This document shows positions 8,075-14,262 of a stretch of 20,865 nucleotides of DNA, piece after piece. The number at the start of each line of letters is the position of its first letter. Position 1 is the stretch's first letter. The position numbers were made by a program, and so were the translations under genes. Origin of the DNA: Coriobacteriaceae bacterium (GTDB taxonomy: Bacteria > Actinomycetota > Coriobacteriia > Anaerosomatales > D1FN1-002); contig PNNM01000010.1 of the NCBI GenBank assembly GCA_013824215.1, positions 1 through 20,865 of the forward strand. Direction: 5' to 3'. Under the pieces are notes generated by a model. It was not told the origin of the DNA. It saw only the letters and a program-made list of their open reading frames with translations, and searched no databases.

Positions 8075-8231
8075 GAGGATCACCGATCCGGTGCCGTTCT
8101 GTCCCCGCGGTCGCCCACGGGATTTGTCGACACCGTCACGACCCCGGTGCTAGGGGCCGGAGGGCCATCCGCCGAATGACTCGATCAGCCCTCGCCTCGT
8201 CGACTGCGACATCCCGCAGTCCCGGCGCTTG
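8075..8231 (-). ncRNA. glmS ribozyme (GlcN6P-activated self-cleaving riboswitch)
   Basis: Read on the minus strand, the leader shows the ordered core of the glmS ribozyme class. The cleavage site is A|GCGCC, with the scissile bond between 8229 (A-1) and 8228 (G1). Stem P1 is GACUGCG/CGCAGUC (8221-8215 with 8208-8202). Conserved GACGAGG follows (8201-8195), whose first G aligns with the general-base guanine (G40 in Thermoanaerobacter numbering). P2 is GAGGGC/GCCCUC (8193-8188 with 8165-8160), enclosing conserved AUCGA and UUCGGCGGAUG. Peripheral P3 is CGGUGUC/GGCACCG (8135-8129 with 8095-8089). P4 is 8122-8115 with 8110-8102, capped by a GCGA tetraloop. A possible pseudoknot pairs CACC in the hairpin loop near 8147-8150 with GGUG near 8081-8084. 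It sits about 100 nt before the glmS start, as expected. In this class GlcN6P acts as the cleavage cofactor, and the 5'-OH product is then degraded in Bacillus. The boundaries are approximate. Confidence 0.95.
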
Positions 8232-8292
8232 ATGGAACCGGTCAGATGCGCGCGGCGTGCACCTCCTCCGGACGTCGACCGCATTCGAAGGC

Positions 8293-8301
8293 ATTCTATC
8301 A
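8293..8301 (-). promoter_or_regulatory. extended -10 promoter for the glmS operon
   Basis: On the minus strand TGATAGAAT (8301-8293) matches the extended -10 form TGnTATAAT with one hexamer mismatch. No good -35 lies 16-18 nt upstream, which is tolerable for extended -10 promoters. A start near 8286 would give a 5' fragment of about 58 nt before the ribozyme cleavage site. Its position just upstream of the ribozyme supports the call. Confidence 0.5.
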
Positions 8302-8366
8302 CCGGGAGGGTCGGCGACAGGTGACGGAGGGGTTACGGCTCTGGGCTGCCTCTCGACGCGTGGCGC

Positions 8367-9701
8367 CTACCCCAACTCGGCCATGACGACCGCGACGAGG
8401 CGATCCACGACCTGCCGGGCGTCGTCCCCGTCCTCGGCCTCGGCCATCACACGCACGAGCGGCTCTGTGCCGGAAGCGCGCACGAGGACACGCCCGCGGG
8501 CGCCGAGCTGTCCCTCGGCGGTGTGGATGGCCTCGGCAAGCACCGCGCTCGTGCCGAAGCGGGCCTTGTCGGCGACGGAGACGTTGACGAGGACCTGCGG
8601 GTAGCGCTTCATGACCGCCGCCAGCCCGGAGAGCGACTTGCCCGTCTCGCGCATGATGGCTGCCACCTGGAGCGCGCTGACGAGCCCGTCGCCTGTGGTG
8701 TTGTGCTCCATGAGGATGATGTGGCCGGACTGCTCGCCTCCGAGCGCCGCGCCCGAGGCCTGCATCTGCTCGAGGACGTAGCGGTCCCCGACCTTCGTCT
8801 TGATGACGTTGATCCCGTGCTCGCGCATAGCGACATCGAAACCAAGGTTGCTCATCACGGTGGCGACGACGGTGTCGTACGGCAGCGTGCCGGTCTCCTT
8901 CATGCGCCCGGCCAGGATGGCCATGATGCGGTCTCCGTCGATCTCAGCGCCGGTCTCGTCGATGAGGATGACGCGGTCGGCGTCCCCGTCGTGTGCCACT
9001 CCGAGATCGGCGCCACGCTCGCGAACCGCCGCGGCCACCGCCTCCGTGTGGGTGGAGCCGCAGCCCTTGTTGATGTCGGTGCCGTCCCAGTCGCAGTTCA
9101 TCGCCTCGACCTCGGCACCGAGCCTTCGGAACGCCTCGGGACTCGAGACCGCCGAGGCTCCGTGACCACAGTCGATGACCACCTTCATGCCGCCGAGACC
9201 GACGGAGACGGTCCTCACACAGTGTTGTACGTAGCGCTCCGCCGCGTCGTCGAGCCGCTCGATCCCGCCGACCGCACCCCCCAGCGGGCGCTCCCAGTCA
9301 CGCTCGCTCACCGTGAAGCTCTCGATCTCGTCCTCGAGTTCGTCCGGGAGCTTGAAACCCTCGCGACTGAAGAACTTGATGCCGTTGTACTCGGCCGGGT
9401 TGTGGGACGCGGAGATGACGACGCCGCCGCCGGCCCCGGCTGCACGTATCAGGTGCGCGACCGCGGGCGTCGGGACGACCCCGCACACGAGGGCGTCGGC
9501 GCCGCCGGAGCAGATGCCAGCCACGAGCGCGGCCTCGAGCAGGTCGCCGGACTTCCGTGTGTCCCGCCCCACGACGATGCGGCCCGCGCCGCGGTTCCCG
9601 AGGAAGTGCCCGGCGGCCTCGCCGAGACGGAAGACGAGTTCGGGTGAGAGGTCGGCGTTCGCGATACCGCGCACGCCATCGGTGCCGAAGAGGCGGGTCA
9701 T
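8367..9701 (-). CDS. glmM: phosphoglucosamine mutase
   Basis: Converts glucosamine-6-phosphate to glucosamine-1-phosphate, the step after GlmS on the way to UDP-GlcNAc. The protein is 444 residues, normal for GlmM. It starts MTRLFGTDGVRGIAN and shows the phosphoserine loop VVISASHNPAEYNGIKFF with catalytic Ser99, the metal loop HDGDADR, sugar-binding GGEQSGHI and the C-terminal phosphate-binding RASGTEPLVRVM. The ATG at 9701 is the family start; GAAGGAG lies about 12 nt upstream, a slightly long spacing. It has its own candidate promoter just after the rpsI terminator. It is transcribed toward glmS, and the glmS promoter lies only about 65 bp beyond its stop. Confidence 0.98.
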   Translation of the reverse strand: MTRLFGTDGVRGIANADLSPELVFRLGEAAGHFLGNRGAGRIVVGRDTRKSGDLLEAALVAGICSGGADALVCGVVPTPAVAHLIRAAGAGGGVVISASHNPAEYNGIKFFSREGFKLPDELEDEIESFTVSERDWERPLGGAVGGIERLDDAAERYVQHCVRTVSVGLGGMKVVIDCGHGASAVSSPEAFRRLGAEVEAMNCDWDGTDINKGCGSTHTEAVAAAVRERGADLGVAHDGDADRVILIDETGAEIDGDRIMAILAGRMKETGTLPYDTVVATVMSNLGFDVAMREHGINVIKTKVGDRYVLEQMQASGAALGGEQSGHIILMEHNTTGDGLVSALQVAAIMRETGKSLSGLAAVMKRYPQVLVNVSVADKARFGTSAVLAEAIHTAEGQLGARGRVLVRASGTEPLVRVMAEAEDGDDARQVVDRLVAVVMAELG

Positions 9702-9743
9702 CGTCGGTGTGGGCTCCTTCTCATGGGGCGTGACTGCCCGATG

Positions 9744-9772
9744 AAGATACCGTGTGCGAGCGGCGCGGGCAA
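9744..9772 (-). promoter_or_regulatory. candidate sigma-A promoter for glmM
   Basis: TTGCCC (9772-9767) and TATCTT (9749-9744) on the minus strand, separated by exactly 17 nt. Each hexamer matches consensus at 4 of 6 positions. The -35 overlaps the T-rich tail of the preceding rpsI terminator, so the operons are packed tightly. The predicted start is near 9737. Confidence 0.45.
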
Positions 9773-9801
9773 AGCGAAAGGCCCGCACGAAGGCGGGCCC
9801 T
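9771..9801 (-). terminator. intrinsic terminator of the rplM-rpsI operon
   Basis: On the minus strand GGCCCGC (9799-9793), loop CUUCGU, GCGGGCC (9786-9780), followed by TTTCGCTTT. The stem extends by one or two weaker pairs at its base. It lies 24 nt after the rpsI stop. The poly-T tail on the minus strand only fixes the direction. Confidence 0.85.
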
Positions 9802-9824
9802 CCGGGATCCGCGTCTCGCAGTTT

Positions 9825-10223
9825 CTAGCGCTTTGAGAACTGCGGGCGCTTGCGGGCCTTCTTCAGCCCGTACTTCTTGCGCTCGACCATACGCGGGTCG
9901 CGGCGCAGCAGCCCGGCCTTCTTCAGCTCGGTTCGATAGTCCTCGCCCGCCTCGAGCATCGCGCGTGCGATGCCGTGGCGAAGCGCACCGGCCTGGCTCG
10001 AGGTGCCGCTCCCGTGGATCTTGGCGATGACGTCGAAACGACCGGCGGTCTCGGTCACCTTGAACGGCTGCTCGACGAAGGCCCGGAACGCCGAGCGCCC
10101 GAAGTAGTCGTCGAACGGCTTGCCGTTGATGGTCATCTCGCCGGTGCCGGGCATCAGGCGCACGCGCGCCACCGCGGTCTTGCGCCGGCCGGTGCCCCAG
10201 TAGACTGCTACCTTCTCGGCCAT
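9825..10223 (-). CDS. rpsI: 30S ribosomal protein S9
   Basis: Ribosomal protein uS9 of the small-subunit head, whose C-terminal tail reaches the P-site tRNA. The protein is 132 residues with family blocks GTGRRKTAVARVRLMPG, GKPFDDYFGR, GSGTSSQAGALRHGIARAM, LRRDPRMVERKKYGLKKARK and the end FSKR with its terminal Arg. It starts at the ATG 10223, only 3 nt after the rplM stop, so translation is probably coupled. An intrinsic terminator follows. Confidence 0.99.
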   Translation of the reverse strand: MAEKVAVYWGTGRRKTAVARVRLMPGTGEMTINGKPFDDYFGRSAFRAFVEQPFKVTETAGRFDVIAKIHGSGTSSQAGALRHGIARAMLEAGEDYRTELKKAGLLRRDPRMVERKKYGLKKARKRPQFSKR

Positions 10224-10226
10224 GTG

Positions 10227-10661
10227 CTAGCCCTCCAACGTGATCTGCCGCGGCTTCTGGGCCTCGTGCTTGTGGTCGGGACCCGCGTACACCTTGAGCT
10301 TCCTGCCCATGGCGCGGCCGAGGGTGTTCTTCGGGAGCATGCCGCGAACGGCCTTCTCCACCACGCGCTCCGGTCTCTTGGCGAGCAGCACCGAGATCGG
10401 GACCTCCTTCAGGCCGCCCGGAAAGCCGGAATGCCGGAAGTAGGACTTGTCCGCCATCTTGTTGCCGGTGAGTTTGATCTTCTCGGCATTGATGACGATC
10501 ACGAAGTCACCGGTGTCGACGTGGGGCGTGTAGGTGGGCTTGTGCTTGCCTTTGAGGATGGTCGCCACCTGGCTGGCCAGGCGACCCAGCACAATGTCCG
10601 TGGCGTCGACGATGAGCCACTCGCGCTGCACCTCGGCGGGCTTGGCGTGGTAGGTCTTCAA
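10227..10661 (-). CDS. rplM: 50S ribosomal protein L13
   Basis: Ribosomal protein uL13, an early-assembly large-subunit protein. The protein is 144 residues with WLIVDATDIVLGRLAS, KHKPTYTPHVDTGDFVIVINAEKI, SYFRHSGFPGGLKE, AVRGMLPKNTLGR and LKVYAGPDHKHEAQ. The start is a TTG codon at 10661 preceded by GGGAGGA; no ATG or GTG fits. The usual rplM-rpsI pair is kept. A consensus-like promoter and a 5'-end hairpin lie upstream. Confidence 0.98.
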   Translation of the reverse strand: MKTYHAKPAEVQREWLIVDATDIVLGRLASQVATILKGKHKPTYTPHVDTGDFVIVINAEKIKLTGNKMADKSYFRHSGFPGGLKEVPISVLLAKRPERVVEKAVRGMLPKNTLGRAMGRKLKVYAGPDHKHEAQKPRQITLEG

Positions 10662-10709
10662 CAGGTCCTCCCTGCTAGCTGTGCGTGTGTGTTCGACCGC
10701 GAAGCGTCA

Positions 10710-10734
10710 GGGGGATCCCTCGGAGCGAACCCCC
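10710..10734 (-). promoter_or_regulatory. 5'-end hairpin of the rplM-rpsI leader
   Basis: GGGGG (10734-10730) pairs with CCCCC (10714-10710) around a 15-nt loop on the minus strand. It begins at about the +1 expected from the promoter at 10737-10765. It could stabilise the mRNA or take part in autoregulation by L13 or S9, but I cannot match it to a described L13 leader. Confidence 0.4.
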
Positions 10735-10736
10735 AC

Positions 10737-10765
10737 AGTCTAGCCACGAGGCATGGGAGCGTCAA
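10737..10765 (-). promoter_or_regulatory. sigma-A promoter for rplM-rpsI
   Basis: TTGACG (10765-10760, 5 of 6 matches) and TAGACT (10742-10737, 4 of 6) with a 17-nt spacer on the minus strand. The predicted start near 10730 gives a leader of about 70 nt. It lies downstream of the stop of the broken YdeI-like gene. Confidence 0.75.
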
Positions 10766-10812
10766 GCGAAACAACGGCGCCGGGTGTGTCCATGGTCCGG
10801 GCGCCCATCCCC

Positions 10813-11429
10813 TCAGCGCCTTCCCTCGCGATCCTCCTGCGTGCGTCCCTGCTCGTTCGCCCTGATCCCGCGCGCGGCCAGCCCGACGGTCTCGGCCACC
10901 CGCTTCGCGCGGGTCTGCGGGCGCTTCGCGCTGGCGAGCCACCACAGGATCTGCTTGCGGACCGAGGCCGGGAACGCCTCGAACTCCCGCGCGGCCGCCT
11001 GGTCGGCGGCCAGGGCGGCCGCGAGATCGTCGGGGACGACCAGACCGTCCACATCGTCCAGCAGGGTCCAAGCACCGTTCGCCCGTGCGCCTCGACCGCG
11101 GCTGTCCCGGCCGGCTCCATGGCCCCCGCGGCGAGAAGACGCTCGACGCGCGCCTTGTTGCTCGCGGACCAGGTGCTCCCAGGCTTCCTCGGCGTGAACA
11201 CCTGGCGGAACCGGTCGCCGTCGAGCGCACGCACCGTGCTGTCGATCCAGCCGAAGCACAACGCTTCCTCGACAGCGGCCTCGTAGACGAGCGCCGTGAC
11301 CCGGTTGCCCTTCTTGCCGACAGCGAGCCACACCCCGGACGAGCTCGCGTGGTTCGCGGCGAGCCACGCCCGCCACCCTGCCCGGTCCGGGAACTCGAGC
11401 GGGGACAGATGCCCGAGGGCGCCCACCAC
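10813..11429 (-). pseudogene. YdeI/OmpD-associated family protein, broken by a 1-nt frameshift
   Basis: The first part (GTG 11429 to about 11090) encodes LEFPDRAGWRAWLAANHASS, GVWLAVGKKG, ALVYEAAVEEALCFGWID and FTPRKPGSTWSASNKARVERL, typical of the YdeI (OmdA) domain. The expected continuation, TLLDDVDGLVVPDDLAAAL, then FEAFPASVRKQILWWLASAK and RPQTRAKRVAETVG, lies in another frame that ends at 10813. The switch is near 11087-11093. Adding one G after GAGGCG would restore EAARANGAWTLLDDV and give an intact protein of about 205 residues. The second part is still well conserved, so the change is either very recent or a sequencing/assembly error. It lies 4 nt after truA. The function of the family is poorly defined, with a suggested link to envelope stress. 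Confidence 0.85.
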
Positions 11430-11433
11430 GACC

Positions 11434-12234
11434 TCAGTCCCCAGCCGGTGCGGCCGGCGACGACGACCAGACCTCGTCGGGATACTCCACCTTCCACAAC
11501 GTCAGTCCGTGCGCCGGGGCGGTCGGTCCCGCAACCGCCCGGTCGCGCGCAGCGAGCGCCTCCGCCAGCCAATCCGAGGGCCTGGCGCCACGCCCCACCT
11601 CGACGAGCGAACCGACGATGACCCGCACCATCGAGTGGAGGAACGCGTTGCCGACCACACGCACGACCAGATGGGGCTCTCCGAGGTCGTCGGCCATGGC
11701 AAGCTCCACCGCGTCGATGCGACGGACGGTGTGCTTGCCTTCGGCGGACTCGGCGACGCAGAACGAGCGGAAGTCGTGCTCCCCTACGAGCACTCCCGCA
11801 GCGGCGCGCATGGCATCGGCGTCGAGCTCGCGCGCGGTGTGCCACGCCACGCGCGCAAGGAAGACCGGCGGCGTGCCGGCGGTGACGATGCGATAGCGGT
11901 ACTCGCGCGCGATGGCATCGTGCCTGGCGCTGAAACCCTCCAGTGCGCGTCGGACCGCGCCGACCGCGATCTCCGGACCGGCCAGCGCGTTGAGCGAGCG
12001 CGCCAAGACCGCGTCCTGCGGCTCGAGACCGGTCGCGTCGAAGCTCACGACCTGTCCGAGCGCATGCACTCCCGCATCCGTGCGGCCTGCGCCGACGGTC
12101 GCGACTGGCGTGCGCAGGATGGTTGCCAGCGCCCTTTCCAGACGGCCCTGGACGGTCTCCGGGCCGTCCTGCCGGGCGAAGCCCGCGAACGGGGCGCCGT
12201 CGTAGGCGACGGTGAGTGCGACGACCTCGCTCAC
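11434..12234 (-). CDS. truA: tRNA pseudouridine(38-40) synthase
   Basis: Isomerises uridines 38-40 in the tRNA anticodon arm. The protein is 266 residues. Evidence: VAYDGAPFAGFARQDG near the N-terminus, VGAGRTDAGVHALGQV with catalytic Asp53, FSARHDAIAREYRYRI, GEHDFRSFC and FLHSMVRVIVGSLVEVGRG. The frame is open further upstream, but that part overlaps the DUF1003 gene; GTG 12234 is the first start after that gene's stop and matches the family N-terminus. The ribosome site is weak (GAGCTGCGG), so coupling with the upstream gene is likely. truA behind ecfT is a common actinobacterial and Firmicute arrangement. Confidence 0.96.
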   Translation of the reverse strand: MSEVVALTVAYDGAPFAGFARQDGPETVQGRLERALATILRTPVATVGAGRTDAGVHALGQVVSFDATGLEPQDAVLARSLNALAGPEIAVGAVRRALEGFSARHDAIAREYRYRIVTAGTPPVFLARVAWHTARELDADAMRAAAGVLVGEHDFRSFCVAESAEGKHTVRRIDAVELAMADDLGEPHLVVRVVGNAFLHSMVRVIVGSLVEVGRGARPSDWLAEALAARDRAVAGPTAPAHGLTLWKVEYPDEVWSSSPAAPAGD

Positions 12235-12241
12235 CCGCAGC

Positions 12242-12655
12242 TCACGACCGCCCCGAAGCGCGCTCTTCGAGCAGCACGATGATGCGGGCGAGATGCTGGT
12301 CCTCGATGCGGTCGAGGTGCGCCATGATCTCCTCGATCTCTCTCTCACCCTTCACGTTCGTGTCGTAGTCGGCCTGCGCCTGGAAGCGGTCGCGCTCTGC
12401 CTGCCGGTTCTGGGCCATCATGATGATCGGCGCCGCGTACGCGGCCTGAGTGGAGAAGAGCAGGTTGAGCAGGATGAAGGGGTACGGATCCCAGTGCCTC
12501 GCCCACGCGAGGAGGTTGAGGGCGATCCACCCTCCCACGAGCACCGTCTGGGTGATGATGAAGGCCCACGAACCCATCCCCCGGGCTACGACGTCCGCGA
12601 TGCGCTGCCCGACCGTGTAGTTGTCGACGTGCTCGGCATGCCAGTCCGTGGCCAT
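12242..12655 (-). CDS. DUF1003 family membrane protein
   Basis: A 137-residue protein with two membrane segments (about 27-50, MGSWAFIITQTVLVGGWIALN, and about 57-80) joined by a short loop WARHWDPYPFILLNLLFS. It has the family motif STQAAYAAPIIMMAQNRQAERDR and a charged C-terminal helix. This pattern fits DUF1003, a conserved bacterial family of unknown function. The ATG at 12655 follows GAGGACGAG. It lies between ecfT (9 nt) and truA (7 nt) and is probably co-transcribed. Confidence 0.9.
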   Translation of the reverse strand: MATDWHAEHVDNYTVGQRIADVVARGMGSWAFIITQTVLVGGWIALNLLAWARHWDPYPFILLNLLFSTQAAYAAPIIMMAQNRQAERDRFQAQADYDTNVKGEREIEEIMAHLDRIEDQHLARIIVLLEERASGRS

Positions 12656-12664
12656 CTCGTCCTC

Positions 12665-13459
12665 TTACAGGAGCACCGCGACGGCGGCGAGGCCGGCGAC
12701 CCCGATCACCAGTACCGCCCAGTCGGAGCCGCCCATCCGCGATTCGTGCAGGCGTGTCCTGCCCTCGCCGCCACGATAGCACCTGGCCTCCATCGCGGTG
12801 GCCAGCTCGTCGGCTCGCCGGAACAGGTTGACGAACAGCGGCACGAGGACCGGGGCATACGCCCGCGCGCGACGGACCGGGCCACCCTCGTCGAACCGCG
12901 CGCCGCGGGCCCGCTGCGCCAGAACGACCTTCTCGGCCTCCTCGGCGGTGGTCGGGATGAAGCGCAGGGCGACGGACAGCATCATCGCGGCGTCGCCCAC
13001 CGGGACTCCCAGCACGGCCAGCGGCCGCATCAGCCGCTCGAGGGCGTCCGTCAGCTGGACGGGCGACGTCGTCAGTGACAGCAGGCTGCTACCCACCACT
13101 AGCAGCACGATGCGCGCCGCGAAGAAGAGCCCCCGTAGCAGACCGGGACCGTCGACCGCGAGCGGACCGAGACGGAGGACCGAGACCGTCGCGGGGTTCC
13201 AGTGCAGCGCGTGCGCCGCCAGGGTGAACGCGAGTATGAAGGCGACGGCCCTCACGCCACGCAGCGCGATCGCCGGCGGGACACGCGAGAGCACGAGCGC
13301 CAGCGCCAGCACAGATGCGACGATCGCAAGTCCGTCGAACCCGCCGACCGTGAACAGCGCGACCGTGAAGGCCGCGAGCAGTCCCATCTTCGCCCGCGCC
13401 TCGAGGGCGTGGACGGGGGAGTCGACCGGGACGTACTGCCCGAACGGCACCGGCCTCAT
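12665..13459 (-). CDS. ecfT: ECF transporter transmembrane energy-coupling protein EcfT
   Basis: Membrane scaffold of energy-coupling-factor importers, linking the two ATPases to substrate-binding S components. The protein is 264 residues with several membrane segments in the N-terminal half and a final one (WAVLVIGVAGLAAVAVLL). The coupling region carries the two Ala-Arg-Gly-type motifs, AQRARGARF and AMEARCYRGG, that dock on the ATPases. Family blocks include DSPVHALEARAK near the N-terminus and VALRFIPTTAEEAEK. It overlaps the ecfA2 stop by 4 nt. No S component lies nearby, so this looks like a shared (group II) module serving S proteins encoded elsewhere. Confidence 0.95.
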   Translation of the reverse strand: MRPVPFGQYVPVDSPVHALEARAKMGLLAAFTVALFTVGGFDGLAIVASVLALALVLSRVPPAIALRGVRAVAFILAFTLAAHALHWNPATVSVLRLGPLAVDGPGLLRGLFFAARIVLLVVGSSLLSLTTSPVQLTDALERLMRPLAVLGVPVGDAAMMLSVALRFIPTTAEEAEKVVLAQRARGARFDEGGPVRRARAYAPVLVPLFVNLFRRADELATAMEARCYRGGEGRTRLHESRMGGSDWAVLVIGVAGLAAVAVLL

Positions 13460-14262
13460 CCCGCGTCCCCCCTCGACTCCGCGAGCAGCGCCGCGGCCTC
13501 ACGCGGGTCCAGCGTGTAGGACGCCTTGGCCGAGGCGGACGGGAGGGCCAGCATCTGGGCACGCAGCACCTCCGGCGGCCGCAGCCCTGCGACCTCGAAC
13601 GCCCCGGGCTCGGCGAGAAGGGCCTCCCGCGTGCCCGAGAAGACCGTGCGCCCGGTCTCCAACATGAGCACGAGATCCGCGTCACCGAGGAACTCCTCGG
13701 CATCGTGCGTGACCAGAACGATCCCCGCCGTCGTCCGCGCACGGCCGATCGCCTCGCGCACGGCCCGTCGACCGGACGGATCGAGTCCCGCCGTGGGCTC
13801 GTCGAGGAGCAGGTAGGCGGGGCGCATGGCCAACACCCCGGCGATGGCCGCCCTGCGCGCCTCCCCGCCGGAGAGGGTGAACGGGGACCGTCCTCCGAAC
13901 GCGGCGGGATCGAGGCCGACGGCCGCGAGAGCGTCGGCCGCCGCGGCGCGGGCCTCCGCGTCGCTCCGCCCCAGGTTGCGCGGCCCGAATGCGGCGTCCT
14001 CCAACAGGGTCTCGGCGAACAGCTGCGACTCGGGGTCCTGGAAGACCATCGCCGCGAGACCGTCGGTGTGCACCGACCCGGAGGTGGGGGCCACCAAGCC
14101 GGCCAGCAGTCGCAGAAGGGTCGACTTGCCCGAGCCGGTGCGCCCGACGACGAGCGCCAGTTCTCCCGGCTCCACCGACAACGAGACGTCCTCGAGCGCG
14201 GCCTGGGAGAAGGCGGTGCCCGGCGAGTAGACGAGACCGGCATGTGCGGCGGTCAGCGGCAC
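13456..14262 (-). CDS. ecfA2: ECF transporter ATPase EcfA2
   Basis: Second ATPase of the ECF energising module. The protein is 268 residues with Walker A GRTGSGKST (40-48), Q-loop FQDPESQLF, ABC signature LSGGEARRAAIAG, Walker B YLLLDEPTAGLD and switch His in THDAEE. The signature has Glu where LSGGQ is usual. The open frame runs far upstream through ecfA1 in another frame. GTG 14262 with GGAG 6 nt before it gives the family N-terminus and a 10-nt overlap with ecfA1. The C-terminal region after about 200 resembles the EcfA dimerisation domain. Confidence 0.95.
   Translation of the reverse strand: MPLTAAHAGLVYSPGTAFSQAALEDVSLSVEPGELALVVGRTGSGKSTLLRLLAGLVAPTSGSVHTDGLAAMVFQDPESQLFAETLLEDAAFGPRNLGRSDAEARAAAADALAAVGLDPAAFGGRSPFTLSGGEARRAAIAGVLAMRPAYLLLDEPTAGLDPSGRRAVREAIGRARTTAGIVLVTHDAEEFLGDADLVLMLETGRTVFSGTREALLAEPGAFEVAGLRPPEVLRAQMLALPSASAKASYTLDPREAAALLAESRGDAG

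Larger units (their letters stand above)
7974..8366 (-). promoter_or_regulatory. 393-bp non-coding glmS leader and upstream region
   Basis: No gene fits here. In transcription order it holds the end of the glmM transcript without a visible terminator (8366-8302), an extended -10 promoter (8301-8293), a Shine-Dalgarno-like GGAGGAGGTG (8269-8260) in the 5' segment, the glmS ribozyme (8231-8075), a 7-bp hairpin (8072-8055), two mutually exclusive helices (8049-7993) and a weak ribosome site before the ATG at 7973. Confidence 0.85.

Noticed and set aside
51..9647. Many long open frames on the plus strand, for example 51-722, 4044-5690, 6801-7922 and 8523-9647
   Set aside because: They lie opposite well-identified minus-strand genes, have low-complexity Arg/Ala/Gly/His-rich translations and match no family. 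They are GC-driven shadows.
10740..11090. Continuation of the YdeI-like reading frame from the frameshift to 10740
   Set aside because: The translation becomes Arg/Pro/Ser-rich and loses family similarity, while the other frame continues the domain. It is out-of-frame read-through.
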